From: Sinomonas atrocyanea
GTDB taxonomy: Bacteria > Actinomycetota > Actinomycetes > Actinomycetales > Micrococcaceae
Direction: 5' to 3'
NCBI RefSeq assembly: GCF_001577305.1
Contig: NZ_CP014518.1
Span: 496,001-560,000, forward strand
DNA length: 64,000 nucleotides
Shown in pieces: positions 16,973-24,899 of this stretch. The notes below the pieces were generated by a model. That model had not been told where the DNA came from. It worked only from the letters and a program-made list of their open reading frames with translations, and searched no databases. How positions within the stretch are numbered: position 1 is the first letter of the stretch; each line of letters opens with the position of its first letter. The translations under genes were made by a program, and so were the position numbers.

Positions 16973-17233
16973 TCAGAGCCCCCCGGCAGAGGCGTACTCC
17001 TCCGGCGACGCTCCGTAGGCGTGTGTGAACTCGCGCGTGAGCTGGGCAGGGGGGATCCCGGCCGCGAGGGCGAGGGCCGCAACGTCGAACGGGAGCCGCC
17101 GTGCGCGGTCGTGCGCGGCCCGGAACCTCCTCGCGCCGTCCCGGTCGATCAGATCCCGGAGGCGCCGCACCCCCACGAGCTCGCGCGGGGCCGGCGCCGG
17201 GCTGCGCGCCGGCCCCCACGCGGGATGGCACAT
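16973..17233 (-). CDS. Short AraC-like single-HTH protein (half regulator)
   Basis: 86 residues. The ATG overlaps the stop of the VOC gene (TGATG), arguing for translation. VRRLRDLIDRDGARRF...LPFDVAALALAAGIPPAQLTREFTHAYGASPEEY aligns by eye with the first HTH of AraC proteins, including the neighbour at 17648-18097 (LLRRVRDRIDREYAEPLNVEALARGIHVSAGHLSRQFRAAYGES). It has no second HTH and stops right after the position of the PYQYLMTRR linker. It is either a decayed duplicate or a functional single-HTH modulator. Confidence 0.55.
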   Translation of the reverse strand: MCHPAWGPARSPAPAPRELVGVRRLRDLIDRDGARRFRAAHDRARRLPFDVAALALAAGIPPAQLTREFTHAYGASPEEYASAGGL

Positions 17234-17643
17234 CAGCGCAGCTCTTGGATGCGGACGAGGTTGCCCGCGGGGTCGCGGAAGGCGCAGTCCCGCAGGCCGT
17301 ACGGCTGCAGGGTGGGCTCCTGCACCACCTCGGCGTCGGTGGCCTGGACCTTCTCGAACACCTCGTCGAGGTTGGGCGTGGCCAACAGGATCCAGCCGTA
17401 GGTGCCCTTGGCCATCATCTCCGAGATGGTGCGCCGCTCGTCCTCCGTGATCCCGGGATCCGTGGCCGGTGGGGCGAGGAGGATCGACGTGCTGGGCTGG
17501 CCGGCGGGGCCGACCGTGATCCAGCGCATGGTGCCCCGGCCCACGTCCTGGCGGACCTCGAAGCCGAGGGCGTCCCGGTAGAACGCGAGGGACGCCTCGG
17601 GATCGGTGTGGGGGAGGGCGCTTGCATGAATGGTGAGTTCCAT
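17233..17643 (-). CDS. VOC family (glyoxalase/dioxygenase-fold) protein
   Basis: 136 residues with two beta-alpha-beta-beta-beta modules: ALPHTDPEASLAFYRDALGFEVRQDV at the N-terminus and ATPNLDEVFEKVQATDAEVVQEPTLQPYGLRDCAFRDPAGNLVRIQE at the C-terminus. The C-terminal YGLRDCAFRDPAGN segment is typical of VOC metalloenzymes and resistance proteins. The substrate is unknown. It lies 4 bases after the AraC regulator, an arrangement often seen for AraC-VOC pairs. Confidence 0.85.
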   Translation of the reverse strand: MELTIHASALPHTDPEASLAFYRDALGFEVRQDVGRGTMRWITVGPAGQPSTSILLAPPATDPGITEDERRTISEMMAKGTYGWILLATPNLDEVFEKVQATDAEVVQEPTLQPYGLRDCAFRDPAGNLVRIQELR

Positions 17644-17647
17644 GGCT

Positions 17648-18097
17648 TCACGGTACGGAGGGCGCCGGGAGCCGTGCTTCTTGATTCCTGATCGGTCTGG
17701 TGACCTGCTTGGCGATGCACGGCAGCATCCCTGCCGCGATATCGGCGCCCTGGTCGCGGTACACGCTCGGCGGGACGCCGACCAGCTCGGCGAACCGGGT
17801 GCTGAACGTGCCCAGGGAAGAGAAGCCGACGGCGAAGCAGACCTCGGTCACGCTGAGCGTCCCGACGCGCAGCAGCGCCATGGCCCGCTCGATGCGCCGG
17901 GTCATGAGGTACTGGTAGACCGACTCGCCGTACGCCGCCCGGAACTGGCGGCTCAGGTGGCCGGCCGAGACGTGGATGCCGCGCGCGAGCGCCTCGACGT
18001 TGAGCGGCTCGGCATACTCCCTGTCGATGCGGTCCCGCACGCGCCGCAGCAGGGCCAGGTCCCGCAGCCGCGGGTCGGCGGGCGCACTGGAGGTCAT
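17648..18097 (-). CDS. AraC-family transcriptional regulator (HTH domain only)
   Basis: 149 residues from ATG 18097. Two HTH motifs span about residues 15-112: LLRRVRDRIDREYAEPLNVEALARGIHVSAGHLSRQFRAAYG and VTEVCFAVGFSSLGTFSTRFAELVGVPPSVYR. No separate ligand-binding domain is present. It is the first gene of a three-gene minus-strand operon and divergent from the amylase gene. A TGTCAC-N5-GTGACA dyad lies between them. Confidence 0.87.
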   Translation of the reverse strand: MTSSAPADPRLRDLALLRRVRDRIDREYAEPLNVEALARGIHVSAGHLSRQFRAAYGESVYQYLMTRRIERAMALLRVGTLSVTEVCFAVGFSSLGTFSTRFAELVGVPPSVYRDQGADIAAGMLPCIAKQVTRPIRNQEARLPAPSVP

Positions 18098-18154
18098 GTC
18101 CACGATCGTGGCAGGCGGCCTCCATGCTGTCGAGTGAGAAGTGCATGACGTCCT

Positions 18155-18171
18155 TGTCACGTCGTGTGACA
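18155..18171. promoter_or_regulatory. Dyad TGTCAC-N5-GTGACA between AraC operon and amylase
   Basis: A perfect 6-bp inverted repeat with 5-base spacer lies 42 bases before the amylase start and 58 bases before the AraC start. It is a plausible operator for either divergent unit. Confidence 0.4.
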
Positions 18172-18212
18172 TACGCCATAGTGGGCGGATCACTGCTTCC
18201 CTGGAGGTCTGC

Positions 18213-21200
18213 ATGCGGTTCCGCCCTGTCTGCCCGCGCGCCGCGCGCCGCGCGCGCTCCCCGAGGGCGAGGGCGGCCAGCACCGCCGTCGTCCTCGCTG
18301 CCGCCCTCGCGCTCGGCGGTGCCACGACCGCGACGGCCGCCCCGCCGCCGTCGTCCGACGCCGGTGGCCCGGGGGCGGCGCATTCGTTCCGGACGGCGGC
18401 GGGCACCGAGAACTACTACTTCGTGATGACGGACCGCTTCGCGAACGGCACCGCGGCGAACGACCAGGGCGGCCTCGGCCCGGATCCGATGGTCTCCGGC
18501 TTCGACCCGACCAACAAGGGCTTCTACCACGGCGGCGACCTCAAGGGCCTCACGAGCAAGCTGGACTACATCCAGGGCCTGGGCACCACCGCCATCTGGC
18601 TCACGCCGAGCTTCAAGAACAAGGCCGTCCAGCCCGAGGACCACAGCGCCGGGTACCACGGCTACTGGATCACGGACTTCACCCAGATCGATCCCCACCT
18701 GGGCACCAACGCCGAGCTCGGGACCTTGATCACCCAGGCCCACGCGCGGGGCATGAAGGTCTACTTCGACATCATCACCAACCACACCGCGGACGTCATC
18801 AAGTACCAAGAGGGCTCCCGCATGCCCTACGTGAGCAAGACGGCCTCCCCGTACAAGGACGCCTCGGGGCAGACGTTCGACGACGCCGCGGTCGCCGACC
18901 AGCCGAGCTTCCCCGCGATGGACCCGGCGACGTCCTTCCCGTACCACCCCTACATCCCCGCCGGCGAGCAGGACGTGAAGGTCCCCGCGTGGCTCAACGA
19001 CGTGACCCTCTACCACAACCGTGGCGACTCGACCTTCGCGGGGGAGAGCGCCAACTACGGCGACTTCTCGGGCCTGGACGACCTGTTCACCGAGAACCCG
19101 AAGGTCCTCAACGGCTTCATCGACGTGTACAAGAAGTGGATCGGCGACTTCGGGATCGACGGGTTCCGGATCGACACGATGAAGCACGTCAACGACGCGT
19201 TCTGGCAGAAGTTCTCGCCCGCGATCCTCGACTACGCGCACTCGGTGGGCAAGAAGGACTTCTTCATGTTCGGGGAGGTCTACGACACCTCGCGCGACTT
19301 CACCTCGAAGTTCACCACCTCCGACCACGTCCAGGCCGTGCTCGACTTCCCGTTCCAGCAGGCGGCGCGCTCCTACGCCTCGGCCTCCTCGCCCGCCACG
19401 ACCCTGCAGAAGCTCTTCCAGGGCGACGACTGGTACACGACCGCGACCTCGAACGTCTACCAGCTGCCCACGTTCCTCGGGAACCATGACATGGGCAGGA
19501 TCGGGTCCTTCATCGACCAGGACAACCCGACGGCGTCCGACGCCGAGAAGGTGGCCCGCGACCGGCTCGCCAACGAGCTCATGTACTTCTCCCGCGGCAA
19601 CCCGATCGTCTACTACGGCGACGAGCAGGGGTTCACCGGCACCGGCGGGGACCAGCTCGCCCGGCAGGACATGTTCGCGTCCAGGACGCCGGAGTACCTC
19701 GCCGATCCGCTCCTGGGCACGACGGCGACGCACGCCGCGGACAACTACGTCACCACCCATCCGCTCTACACCTCGATCGCGGACCTCGCGAAGGTGGTCA
19801 AGGACAACCCGGCCCTCCGCACGGGCGCGCACCAGGACCGGTACGCCGAGACGACGGCCGGGGTCTACGCGTTCTCACGCATCGACGCGGCCGCCCAGCG
19901 CGAGTACGTCGTGGCCCTGAACAACACCGCCGCGGCCCGCACGGCGGCCGTGCCCACGTACATCGCCCAGCGTCCGTTCGCGAAGGTCTTCGGCGCCGGC
20001 GCCGCGGACCGGCTCAAGACGGCAGCGGACAGGACGCTCACCGTCACCGTCCCCGCGTTCTCCGCGGTCGTCTACGAGTCCGAGGGCCGCATTCCCGACT
20101 CGGCGGCGGCCCCCGTGCCGGCGATCGGGACCCCGGCCGCGGCCGGCGGGGACAACACCCGCGTCAACGTCACCGCCGACCTCCCGCACGACTCGTTCTA
20201 CGAGGTCACGTTCCAGGCCCGGGTCCCCGGTGCCGAGGGAGCCGCCGGCCAGTGGCACAACATCGGCACCGACGACACCTACCCGTACCAGGTCTTCGAC
20301 GCCACGAAGGGCATGACGCCGGGCACCCCGCTCGAGTACCGGGCCGTCTCGCTCGACAACGCCGGCCACACCGCCACCTCGGCGACCGTCTCCGCCGTCG
20401 TGCCAACCCCCGTGGACCCGGACGCCCCCAAGGGCCCCGCCCCGCAGCCGCTCTCGGTGACCGTGGCCGGCGACATCCAGCACCTCGCCGGCTGTGCCGG
20501 CGACTGGGCCCCCGCGTGCCAGGCCACCATGGCCCAGTACGACCCGATCGCCTCCGAGTGGCGCCTCACCCTCGACCTCCCGGCCGGCACCTACCAGTTC
20601 AAGGCGGCGCTCAACGGGTCCTGGACCCAGAACTACGGCGACGGAGGGGCGCCCAACGGGGCGAACATCACGCTCACCCATCCAGGCGGCCGGCTCACCT
20701 TCACCTACCGGCAGGACACCCACGAGACCACGGTCTCCGAGCACGCGGCCCAGCCCTCCGCCGTGGCGGTGGCAGGGACGCTCAACACGGCGATGGGCTG
20801 CCCCGGCGACTGGCAGCCGGCGTGCCCGCAGGCGCAGCTGGCGTTCGATCCCGCGCAGGGAGTCTGGCGCGGGACCTACACCCTCCCGCAGGGCAGCTAC
20901 TCGTACAAGGCCGCCCTCAACAAGTCCTGGGACCTCAACTACGGTGCCGGCGGGGCGCCGAACGGGCCGAACATCGCGCTCGACCATCCCGGCGGGACCA
21001 TCGTCTTCAGCTACAACGACTCGACCCATCTGGTCTCGGCGGGCCAGCCCGCCGTCCAGCCCTCCGCGGTGAACTTCCCGGGCACCTACCAGCACCTCGC
21101 CGGCTGTGCGGGCGACTGGGACCCGGGGTGCACCGCGACGGCGGCCACGTGGGACCCGCGCTCGCAGGGCTGGATCCTCCGGCTCGCCTCGCTGCCGGCG

Positions 21201-21362
21201 GGGTCGTATTCGTTCAAGGTCGCGCTCAACGGATCGTGGGACGTGAACTATGGGACCAACGGCGCGCTCAACGGGTCCAACATCGGCTTCGACCACCCGG
21301 GCGGCCCGGTCGCCTTCCGCTACGACCCCACGACGCACCTCGTCACGATCGTCTCTGGCTGA
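18213..21362 (+). CDS. Secreted GH13 alpha-amylase/pullulanase-type glycosidase with three C-terminal X25-like modules
   Basis: 1049 residues from ATG 18213, with CTGGAGG upstream. A signal peptide (Arg-rich start, hydrophobic STAVVLAAALALGG, cleavage after ATATA) is followed by a GH13 barrel. Catalytic residues are Asp321 (DGFRIDTMKH), Glu355 (MFGEVYD) and Asp426 (LGNHDMG). Then come a beta domain, an Fn3-like segment (VNVTADLPHDSFYEVTFQARVPG) and three tandem ~100-residue X25-like modules (each GCxGDWxPxC ... ALNGSWxxNYGxxGxxNGxNIxxxHPGG). Such modules occur in pullulanases and probably bind glucans. It would degrade starch or glycogen outside the cell. Confidence 0.9.
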   Translation: MRFRPVCPRAARRARSPRARAASTAVVLAAALALGGATTATAAPPPSSDAGGPGAAHSFRTAAGTENYYFVMTDRFANGTAANDQGGLGPDPMVSGFDPTNKGFYHGGDLKGLTSKLDYIQGLGTTAIWLTPSFKNKAVQPEDHSAGYHGYWITDFTQIDPHLGTNAELGTLITQAHARGMKVYFDIITNHTADVIKYQEGSRMPYVSKTASPYKDASGQTFDDAAVADQPSFPAMDPATSFPYHPYIPAGEQDVKVPAWLNDVTLYHNRGDSTFAGESANYGDFSGLDDLFTENPKVLNGFIDVYKKWIGDFGIDGFRIDTMKHVNDAFWQKFSPAILDYAHSVGKKDFFMFGEVYDTSRDFTSKFTTSDHVQAVLDFPFQQAARSYASASSPATTLQKLFQGDDWYTTATSNVYQLPTFLGNHDMGRIGSFIDQDNPTASDAEKVARDRLANELMYFSRGNPIVYYGDEQGFTGTGGDQLARQDMFASRTPEYLADPLLGTTATHAADNYVTTHPLYTSIADLAKVVKDNPALRTGAHQDRYAETTAGVYAFSRIDAAAQREYVVALNNTAAARTAAVPTYIAQRPFAKVFGAGAADRLKTAADRTLTVTVPAFSAVVYESEGRIPDSAAAPVPAIGTPAAAGGDNTRVNVTADLPHDSFYEVTFQARVPGAEGAAGQWHNIGTDDTYPYQVFDATKGMTPGTPLEYRAVSLDNAGHTATSATVSAVVPTPVDPDAPKGPAPQPLSVTVAGDIQHLAGCAGDWAPACQATMAQYDPIASEWRLTLDLPAGTYQFKAALNGSWTQNYGDGGAPNGANITLTHPGGRLTFTYRQDTHETTVSEHAAQPSAVAVAGTLNTAMGCPGDWQPACPQAQLAFDPAQGVWRGTYTLPQGSYSYKAALNKSWDLNYGAGGAPNGPNIALDHPGGTIVFSYNDSTHLVSAGQPAVQPSAVNFPGTYQHLAGCAGDWDPGCTATAATWDPRSQGWILRLASLPAGSYSFKVALNGSWDVNYGTNGALNGSNIGFDHPGGPVAFRYDPTTHLVTIVSG

Positions 21363-21439
21363 CCCTCTGCGCGGGGCGCGGGCGGGGACGAGCCGACCGG
21401 CCCTGTCCCCGCGCACGGCCGCGGGCGAGAATGGGCGCC

Positions 21440-22462
21440 ATGCGCGCATGGTGGGTGGACAGGCCGGGGCCGGCGGGCGGCAGCCCCGGACCCCTCGCGT
21501 TCGGCGAGCGGCCCGGTCCGGTGCCCGGGCCGGGGGAGGTCCTGGTGCGCGTGTCGGTCTGCGGGGTGTGCCGCACTGACCTGCACCTCGCCGAAGGGGA
21601 CCTGGCTCCCCGGCGCCACGGCGTCATCCCCGGCCACGAGGCCGTGGGCCGCGTGGAGGCGCTCGGCCCCGGCGCCCGGCGGTTCGGGCTCGGCGACCGC
21701 GTCGGCATCGCCTGGCTGCGCGGCACCTGCGGGACCTGCCGGTTCTGCCGCTCGGGCCGGGAGAACCTCTGCACAGCACCCCGGTTCACGGGGTGGGACG
21801 AGGACGGCGGGTATGCGGAGCTCGCCGTCGTGCGCGAGGACTTCGCCTACCCCATCCCGGAGGCGTTCAGCGACCGCGAGGCAGCGCCGCTGCTGTGCTC
21901 GGGCATCATCGGCTACCGGGCGCTGCAGCGGGCGGCGCTCCCCGACGGCGGCCGCCTGGGGATCTACGGCTTCGGCGGCAGCGCCCACATCACCGCCCAG
22001 CTCGCCATGCACCGCGGCGCCTCCGTCTACGTCATGACCCGCGCCCCGGAGGCCCGGCAGCTCGCGCTGGACCTGGGCGCGGTATGGGCGGGCGGCGCCG
22101 ACCAGGCGCCGCCCGAGAAGCTCGACGCCGCGATCCTCTTCGCACCCGTGGGCACGCTCGTCCCGCCGGCCCTGGCCGCACTGGACCGCGGCGGAACCTT
22201 GGCCGTCGCTGGCATCCACCTCAGCGACATCCCGCCCCTGGACTACCAGCAGCACCTCTTCCAGGAGCGTCAGCTGCGCAGCGTCACCGCCAACACCCGC
22301 GCGGACGGCGAGGAGTTCTTCCGGCTCGCCGCCGAGATCCCCGTCCGCACCACCACCGTGCCCTACGCGTTCGAGGACGCGGACCGGGCGCTCGCCGACC
22401 TCGCCGGGGACAGGATCACCGGCGCCGCGGTCCTCGAGGTCACGCCCGCAGGCGGCGCCTGA
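21440..22462 (+). CDS. Zinc-dependent alcohol dehydrogenase (MDR family)
   Basis: 340 residues from ATG 21440. An ATG at 21431 is a minor alternative. The catalytic zinc ligand Cys lies in CGVCRTDLHLAEGDL, with GHEAVGRVEALG carrying the His-Glu pair. The structural zinc cluster is GTCGTCRFCRSGRENLC. The NAD(P) site is GRLGIYGFGGSAHITAQLAMHRG. The sequence resembles zinc-binding alcohol dehydrogenases of the AdhA type from mycobacteria/actinobacteria. The last 23 bases overlap the convergent P-type ATPase gene. Confidence 0.9.
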   Translation: MRAWWVDRPGPAGGSPGPLAFGERPGPVPGPGEVLVRVSVCGVCRTDLHLAEGDLAPRRHGVIPGHEAVGRVEALGPGARRFGLGDRVGIAWLRGTCGTCRFCRSGRENLCTAPRFTGWDEDGGYAELAVVREDFAYPIPEAFSDREAAPLLCSGIIGYRALQRAALPDGGRLGIYGFGGSAHITAQLAMHRGASVYVMTRAPEARQLALDLGAVWAGGADQAPPEKLDAAILFAPVGTLVPPALAALDRGGTLAVAGIHLSDIPPLDYQQHLFQERQLRSVTANTRADGEEFFRLAAEIPVRTTTVPYAFEDADRALADLAGDRITGAAVLEVTPAGGA

Positions 22463-24875
22463 GCACCTGGTGGGCCGCCTCGATGACCACGCAGGCGCCG
22501 GCCGCGAAGGCCAGGGCCGCGAGGGTCAGCTGCGCGTCCGGGTCCGCGAGCTGGTGGTACTCGAGGGAGAGCGGCACGGTCAGCACGGCAACAGTGCCGG
22601 CGTACATGCATCCCACGAGGAGCAGCCGCCATCGGGTGAACGGGCGCGCCGCGATCACGAGGACCCAGAGCCCGCTCACGGTGAGGGTGAGGAACGCGGC
22701 GGCCTCGATCTGCTCCTGGGACGCGTCCGTGGCCCACCGGCCGTACGCGTACACGCCCAGGATCGCGGCAGCCATCGCGAGCCCGGAGGGCACCGCGGCC
22801 GTGACCGCGCGCCGCAGGAAGCCCGGCACGTAGCGGCGGGCATTGGGCAGGAGGGCCAGCACGGACGCCGGGAAGCCGAGCATGAGGAAGTCCGAGGTAG
22901 AGAGCTGCCGCGGCAGGAACGGGAACGCCCAGGCCAGCGCGCCGAAGCTGATCCCCAGCACGAACGCGTAGACGGTCTTCGTCAGGAACAGCCGCGAGAC
23001 CCGTTCGATGTTCGCGATGACCCGGCGTCCCTCCGCGACGACCGCCGGCAGCCGCGAGAACCGGCCGTCGAGGAGCACGAGCCGGGCCACTGCCTTGGTC
23101 GCCGGCGCGGCGGTGCCCATGGCGATCCCGAGGTCTGCCGTTTTGAGCGCGAGCGCGTCGTTCACCCCGTCCCCGGTCATCGCCACCACGTGCCCCCGTG
23201 CCTGCAGGGCGCGCACCATCGCCTCCTTCTGCTCCGGCCCGACCCGCCCGAAGACGCTGTGCCGCTCGAGCGCGTCCGCCAGCGCGGCGGGATCCTCGGG
23301 CAGCGACCGGGCGTCCACCGGGGACGCCGCGTCCATCCCGGCGGCCCGCGCCGCGGCCGCGACGGTGCCCGGGCTGTCGCCCGAGACGACCTTGAGGGCC
23401 ACGCCCTGCTCGCGGAAATAGGCGAGGGTCTCGGCCGCGTCCGGCCGCAGGCGCTCGCGGAAGGCAAGCACGACGGCGGGCCGCACCTGGGCGGGCAGCG
23501 CGCCGTCCGGGGGGAGCCGGTCGGCGTGGCACAGGACCACGGTGCGCAGCCCCCGCGCCGCGCGCTCGGCGGCGGCCTGCCGCGCGGGGGCGGCCTCCGG
23601 GTCCTGGCCGAGCAGGGCCTCGGGCGCGCCGAGCAGCCACGCGCCGTCGGCCGTGCCGCCGTCGAACTGGACCGCGCTCCAGCGCCGGGCCGAGGAGAAC
23701 GGCACCACCCGGGAGGGCGCGCGGTCCGGCGGTGTGGAGAACCGCTCGGCGAGGGCCGCCGCGGTCGGGTTGGCGTCCGGGTCCGCGCCGATCCACGCGA
23801 GCGCGCGCTCCCAGCCCGGGGTGGCGACGGCCGGGCCGTGCACCGGGACGGCGTCCTCGAGGTGGATCCCGCCCTCGGTGAGGGTGCCGGTCTTGTCGAA
23901 GCACAGCACGTCCACGCGGGCGAGCACCTCGACGGCGGCGAGCTCCTCGACGAGGACCTGCCCGCGGGCGAGGCGCAGGGCGGCGACGGCGAAGGAGACC
24001 GTGGTCAGCAGGGCAAGGCCCTGCGGGACCATGATCGTCACGGAGGCGACCGCGGCCACGAGGGCGTCGCGCCAGGCCCCGGAGGCGAACGCCGCGCCCC
24101 AGCCGCCCGCGGCCTGCAGCTGGCCGTTGAGCACCACGGCGATCATGGGCACGATCGCCACGCTGATCCACCGCACCACGCGCGCCAGCGCCTCCCGGAG
24201 TTCCGAGGTGACCTGGGTGAAGCGCCGGGCCTGCGCCGTGAGCCGTTCGGCGCGGGAGCCGGCCCCGAGGGCGGTCACGCGGATGCTGCCGTGGCCCGCG
24301 ACCACGGACGAGCCGGAGGAGACCTCCGCGCCGGCGGCCTTGGATACGGGGGCGGACTCGCCGGTCAGCATCGACTCGTCCACGTCGAGCTCCTCTGCGC
24401 GCAGCACCGTGCCGTCCACGGGGATCTGGTCGCCGCGGCGGAGGAGCACGACGTCGTCCATCACCACCTGATCGGGGGGCACCTCCGCCGGGGCACCGGC
24501 GCGGAGCACCCGGACGGGACTGCGGTCGAGCACCGCGAGGCGGTCCAGGCGGCGCTTCGCCTGGAGCTCCTGGGCGAAGCCGATGGCGATGTTGGCCGCC
24601 GCGGCGGCGAGGAACATGAGGTCGAGCCAGCGCCCCAGCACCACGAGGGTGGCCCCGCACAGCCCGAGGATGAGGTTGAAGACGGTGAAGAGGTGGCTCC
24701 GGGCGATCTGCCAGACCGGCCGGGAGGTGCGCCGGTCGAGGGTGTTGACGAGCCCTGCGGCCTGCCGTGCGGCGACCGCCGCGGCGTCGAGCCCCGTCAG
24801 CTCACCCGCGGGGGACGGCAGTGGCCCCGCCGGGGACGGCGCGTCGGAGCGCGGCCTGTCCTCTGGCGGGGCCAC
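22440..24875 (-). CDS. HAD-IC family P-type cation ATPase (CtpE-like)
   Basis: 811 residues, a complete P-type ATPase. Actuator TGES is at about 168-171 (DESMLTGESAPVSK). The membrane segment contains VTIMVPQGLALL, where most P-type ATPases have a Pro-Glu-Gly/Pro motif. The phosphorylation site is Asp327 in CFDKTGTLTEGG, and the hinge is MTGDGVNDALALKTADLGIAMG. C-terminal helices follow. It matches the CtpE branch, linked in mycobacteria to calcium uptake. Ion specificity here is inferred. Its start lies 25 bases downstream of the purL stop on the same strand. Confidence 0.88.
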   Translation of the reverse strand: MAPPEDRPRSDAPSPAGPLPSPAGELTGLDAAAVAARQAAGLVNTLDRRTSRPVWQIARSHLFTVFNLILGLCGATLVVLGRWLDLMFLAAAAANIAIGFAQELQAKRRLDRLAVLDRSPVRVLRAGAPAEVPPDQVVMDDVVLLRRGDQIPVDGTVLRAEELDVDESMLTGESAPVSKAAGAEVSSGSSVVAGHGSIRVTALGAGSRAERLTAQARRFTQVTSELREALARVVRWISVAIVPMIAVVLNGQLQAAGGWGAAFASGAWRDALVAAVASVTIMVPQGLALLTTVSFAVAALRLARGQVLVEELAAVEVLARVDVLCFDKTGTLTEGGIHLEDAVPVHGPAVATPGWERALAWIGADPDANPTAAALAERFSTPPDRAPSRVVPFSSARRWSAVQFDGGTADGAWLLGAPEALLGQDPEAAPARQAAAERAARGLRTVVLCHADRLPPDGALPAQVRPAVVLAFRERLRPDAAETLAYFREQGVALKVVSGDSPGTVAAAARAAGMDAASPVDARSLPEDPAALADALERHSVFGRVGPEQKEAMVRALQARGHVVAMTGDGVNDALALKTADLGIAMGTAAPATKAVARLVLLDGRFSRLPAVVAEGRRVIANIERVSRLFLTKTVYAFVLGISFGALAWAFPFLPRQLSTSDFLMLGFPASVLALLPNARRYVPGFLRRAVTAAVPSGLAMAAAILGVYAYGRWATDASQEQIEAAAFLTLTVSGLWVLVIAARPFTRWRLLLVGCMYAGTVAVLTVPLSLEYHQLADPDAQLTLAALAFAAGACVVIEAAHQVLRRRLRA

Positions 24876-24899
24876 CGTGGTCTGCCTCGTCGGGCGGGA

